From Marinomonas rhizomae (GTDB taxonomy: Bacteria; Pseudomonadota; Gammaproteobacteria; Pseudomonadales; Marinomonadaceae): a stretch of 64,000 nucleotides of DNA. Location of the stretch: the NCBI RefSeq assembly GCF_024397855.1, contig NZ_CP073343.1:2480001-2544000 (forward strand). Reading direction: 5' to 3'. This document shows positions 61,863 through 64,000 of the stretch, piece after piece (the first letter of the stretch is position 1; every line of letters starts with the position of its first letter). A program made the translations under genes and the position numbers. The notes under the pieces were generated by a model that searched no databases, was not told the origin of the DNA, and saw only the letters and a list, made by a program, of their open reading frames with translations.

Positions 61863-62333
61863 TCAAGAAGTTATCGTTCCTTTCAAGACGCTTAACGCCT
61901 CACCACCCTTATCTGTGTTCGCCTCTACACACACATGGCGCCCTTGACGAATTAAACTCAGCGAGACAACTAAATCCGCCTCTGGCAAAATCCCTCGCCC
62001 CATTTCTGCCCACTCAATCAAACACAAACTACCATCATTAAAATAGTCGCGAATCCCCATAAACTCTAGCTCTTCAGCATCCGCAACTCGATATAAATCA
62101 AAATGAAACGCCTCAAAGCCAGACATTTCATAAGGCTCAACAATCGTATAGGTAGGACTTTTCACTGGCCCTTGATATCCCAAACCACGCAAAACACCTC
62201 TCACCAGCGTGGTTTTACCCATACCTAGATCACCTTCCAAATACACCACCGCACCAGACTTCAGCACCGATGAAAAAACCTCACCCAGCTTTTCCATCGC
62301 CTCCTCACCATAAACATCTTTTTCTATTCGCAT
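61863..62333 (-). CDS. tsaE: tRNA threonylcarbamoyladenosine biosynthesis ATPase TsaE
   Basis: This ATPase of about 156 aa works with TsaB and TsaD to make t6A37. It has Walker A (LEGDLGMGKTTLVRGVLRGLG), KSPTYTIVEPYE and HFDLYRVADAEELEFMG. The ATG at 62333 is used; a TTG two codons upstream is closer to AAAGGG and cannot be excluded. It heads the superoperon towards amiB. Confidence 0.95.
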   Translation of the reverse strand: MRIEKDVYGEEAMEKLGEVFSSVLKSGAVVYLEGDLGMGKTTLVRGVLRGLGYQGPVKSPTYTIVEPYEMSGFEAFHFDLYRVADAEELEFMGIRDYFNDGSLCLIEWAEMGRGILPEADLVVSLSLIRQGRHVCVEANTDKGGEALSVLKGTITS

Positions 62334-62494
62334 TACCAATCAACCCTTTTACTACTCAATCTTGAGAAAACACCAAGTGCACGATCATTTTATTTCCGAC
62401 AATTCTAATACAGAAGCCTTTTGAAACAAGCATCAATCACTCATAATAAACCAACCTACTACCCACAAAAACAAACACCCAATAAAGGATGCAC

Positions 62495-63247
62495 ATGGAT
62501 TGGCTTTTTCTTTCAATCATTGCCGTTGCCGTTTTTATCACTGGCGTATCAAAAGGCGGCTTTTCTGGCGCATTTGGCATTCTCGCGGTTCCGCTGATTT
62601 CACTACAAACCTCCCCAACACTTGCAGCCGCCATAATGCTTCCAATTCTCTGCATAATGGACATATTTACCGTGCAAAAATTCTGGAAGAAATGGAACAC
62701 AGAACAACTTATAAAATGCATACCCGCTGCGATTATTGGCGTCATCATCGGCGGACTCACAGCATCATGGTTTTCAGCAGAATGGCTAAAAATAATGGTT
62801 GGGATTATTGCGGTAGGCTTTACATTAAATTCATGGCCCAAGAAAAACCAAACCAATCAACAAAAGCCGCTTAGTACGATTGCTGGAAGGCTCTGGTGCA
62901 CGCTTGGCGGCTTCACAAGCTTTATCGCCCACGCTGGCGGACCACCAATGAGTGTCTATTTGCTAAGGGCAAACCTAGACAAAACTCAATACGTGGCCAC
63001 TGCTGCCGTTATTTTTACCGCGGTCAACTACGTAAAACTCATCCCATACGGGATGCTGGGCCAGCTAAATAGTTCCAACGTACTTTTGTCGCTGTGCTTT
63101 ACGCCAGTCGCTTTCTTGGGGGTCCAACTCGGCGCATGGCTACACTACAAACTGTCCACGGCGCTGTTTTTCAAAATCATGTACAGTTTTCTCTTCCTAA
63201 CAGGATTAAAGCTAATATGGGACGGAGTATCAGGACTCGCGAGCTAA
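62495..63247 (+). CDS. TSUP (TauE/SafE)-family membrane permease
   Basis: This polytopic protein of about 250 aa has seven or eight hydrophobic segments and two related halves. Motifs are GVSKGGFSGAFGILAVPLISL near the N-terminus and GGFTSFIAHAGGPPMSVYLL in the second half, both typical of the TauE/SafE family. Members export sulfite, sulfoacetate or similar anions; no substrate can be assigned. The ATG at 62495 is preferred to 62489 because AAAGGA lies 6 nt before it. It is a plus-strand insert between tsaE and orn. Confidence 0.88.
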   Translation: MDWLFLSIIAVAVFITGVSKGGFSGAFGILAVPLISLQTSPTLAAAIMLPILCIMDIFTVQKFWKKWNTEQLIKCIPAAIIGVIIGGLTASWFSAEWLKIMVGIIAVGFTLNSWPKKNQTNQQKPLSTIAGRLWCTLGGFTSFIAHAGGPPMSVYLLRANLDKTQYVATAAVIFTAVNYVKLIPYGMLGQLNSSNVLLSLCFTPVAFLGVQLGAWLHYKLSTALFFKIMYSFLFLTGLKLIWDGVSGLAS

Positions 63248-63326
63248 AAAGAGAACCTTAATAAAGAAACTAGCGAGCAACAAACGAAATGCAGCCCGCC
63301 AATTCACACAAACAAGAACCGACTAA

Positions 63327-63884
63327 TTAAGCCTTATCTTCCAAACCAAACATAGTTTTACGGTAATGCTTCAACTCACCAATAGATTCTAGAATATCGT
63401 CCATCGCCAAATGGGAACCAGATTTAGAAAAGCCATCAAGCGCCTCTGGCTTCCAACGTTTAGCCAGCTCTTTAACCGTACTAACGTCCAAATAACGGTA
63501 ATGAAAAAAGGCTTCCAACTTAGGCATGTAGCGATACAAAAAACGACGATCCTGCCCAACACTGTTACCACAAATAGGCGACTTTCCAGCCGGAACATAC
63601 TGAGCTAAAAACTTAACAGTCTCTTCTTCTGCTTGTGCCATACTAATAGTCGAAGACAACACTCTAGCCGTTAACCCAGAGTCACCATGATGCTGTGTAC
63701 ACCATTCATCCATCGCATCCATTACTGCTTTTTCTTGATGGACAGCAAGGCTTGGACCTTTCGCCAATACATTCAAATGCTTATCCGTAACCACAGTAGC
63801 AATTTCAATAATGGTATCGGTTTCTGGGTCCAATCCTGTCATTTCAAGATCGATCCACACTAAATTCTCTTCATTTAAGCTCAT
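63327..63884 (-). CDS. orn: Oligoribonuclease
   Basis: This 185-aa DEDDh 3'-5' exonuclease degrades 2-5 nt RNAs, including the c-di-GMP product pGpG, so it completes the work of the EAL protein at 6.6 kb. It has [50 protein letters not shown] and [15 protein letters not shown]. It is divergent from rsgA, as in E. coli. Confidence 0.98.
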   Translation of the reverse strand: MSLNEENLVWIDLEMTGLDPETDTIIEIATVVTDKHLNVLAKGPSLAVHQEKAVMDAMDEWCTQHHGDSGLTARVLSSTISMAQAEEETVKFLAQYVPAGKSPICGNSVGQDRRFLYRYMPKLEAFFHYRYLDVSTVKELAKRWKPEALDGFSKSGSHLAMDDILESIGELKHYRKTMFGLEDKA

Positions 63885-63958
63885 AATCTTCCAAGTCCTT
63901 TATTATCAATGCTAGGCATTATACTCTATGCGCCTTACTTTATGACCAGACGAATCTA

Positions 63959-64000
63959 ATGTCGAAGCGAAAACTTACTAAACAACAAACTTGGCGAATC
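63959..64000 (+). CDS. rsgA: Ribosome small-subunit GTPase RsgA (partial, N-terminus only)
   Basis: Only the first 14 codons are in the window. MSKRKLTKQQTWRI matches the RsgA N-terminus, and the orn-rsgA divergent pair is conserved. Confidence 0.8.
   Translation, partial: MSKRKLTKQQTWRI

Overview
The window looks like a chromosomal segment of a marine gammaproteobacterium of the Oceanospirillales, most like Marinomonas. This is inferred from gene content and order plus moderate, A+T-leaning composition; no database search was possible. Almost all of it is conserved core genome. Two blocks stand out: an iron-linked operon with its SOS-type neighbour at the left end, and an amplified tRNA array near 10.7-12.9 kb.

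Left end (1-8.9 kb): a partial YhiN-type flavoprotein gene runs leftward off the edge. Divergent from it is an unknown envelope-protein gene preceded by two overlapping full LexA-type SOS boxes. Next comes an operon with a Fur-type operator over its promoter: imelysin lipoprotein, di-haem DUF1111 protein, second imelysin, Tat-exported DUF1513 protein. It ends at an intrinsic terminator. A membrane PAS-GGDEF-EAL protein follows, with a degenerate GGDEF site and an intact EAL domain.

9-13 kb: a FadL-type outer-membrane protein gene, then 18 tRNA genes on the minus strand. Transcribed right to left they are Pro(GGG), five Thr(TGT) and six Val(TAC)-Asp(GTC) pairs in an exact 259-bp tandem repeat. 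A decayed tRNA-Val-like fragment sits at the far end.

13-30 kb: the translation cluster thrS-infC-rpmI-rplT-pheS-pheT-ihfA (minus strand, with a strong hairpin before pheS). After it come an O-methyltransferase, a GIY-YIG protein with a lysine-rich tail, class II DAHP synthase, an XRE-cupin regulator, a DUF442-family protein, a parvulin, a double-receiver response regulator, and secA-argJ-mutT.

30-48 kb: a complete dcw cluster on the minus strand, mraZ-rsmH-ftsL-ftsI-murE-murF-mraY-murD-ftsW-murG-murC-ddlB-ftsQ-ftsA-ftsZ-lpxC. It makes peptidoglycan precursors and the divisome, and is packed with 1-11 nt overlaps. A MraZ-type operator precedes mraZ.

48-64 kb: RNase P RNA, a CpxRA-like two-component pair, and the tsaE-amiB-mutL-miaA-hfq-hflX-hflK-hflC-yjeT-hisZ-purA superoperon. 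A TSUP-family permease gene, the orn gene and the first codons of rsgA complete the right end.
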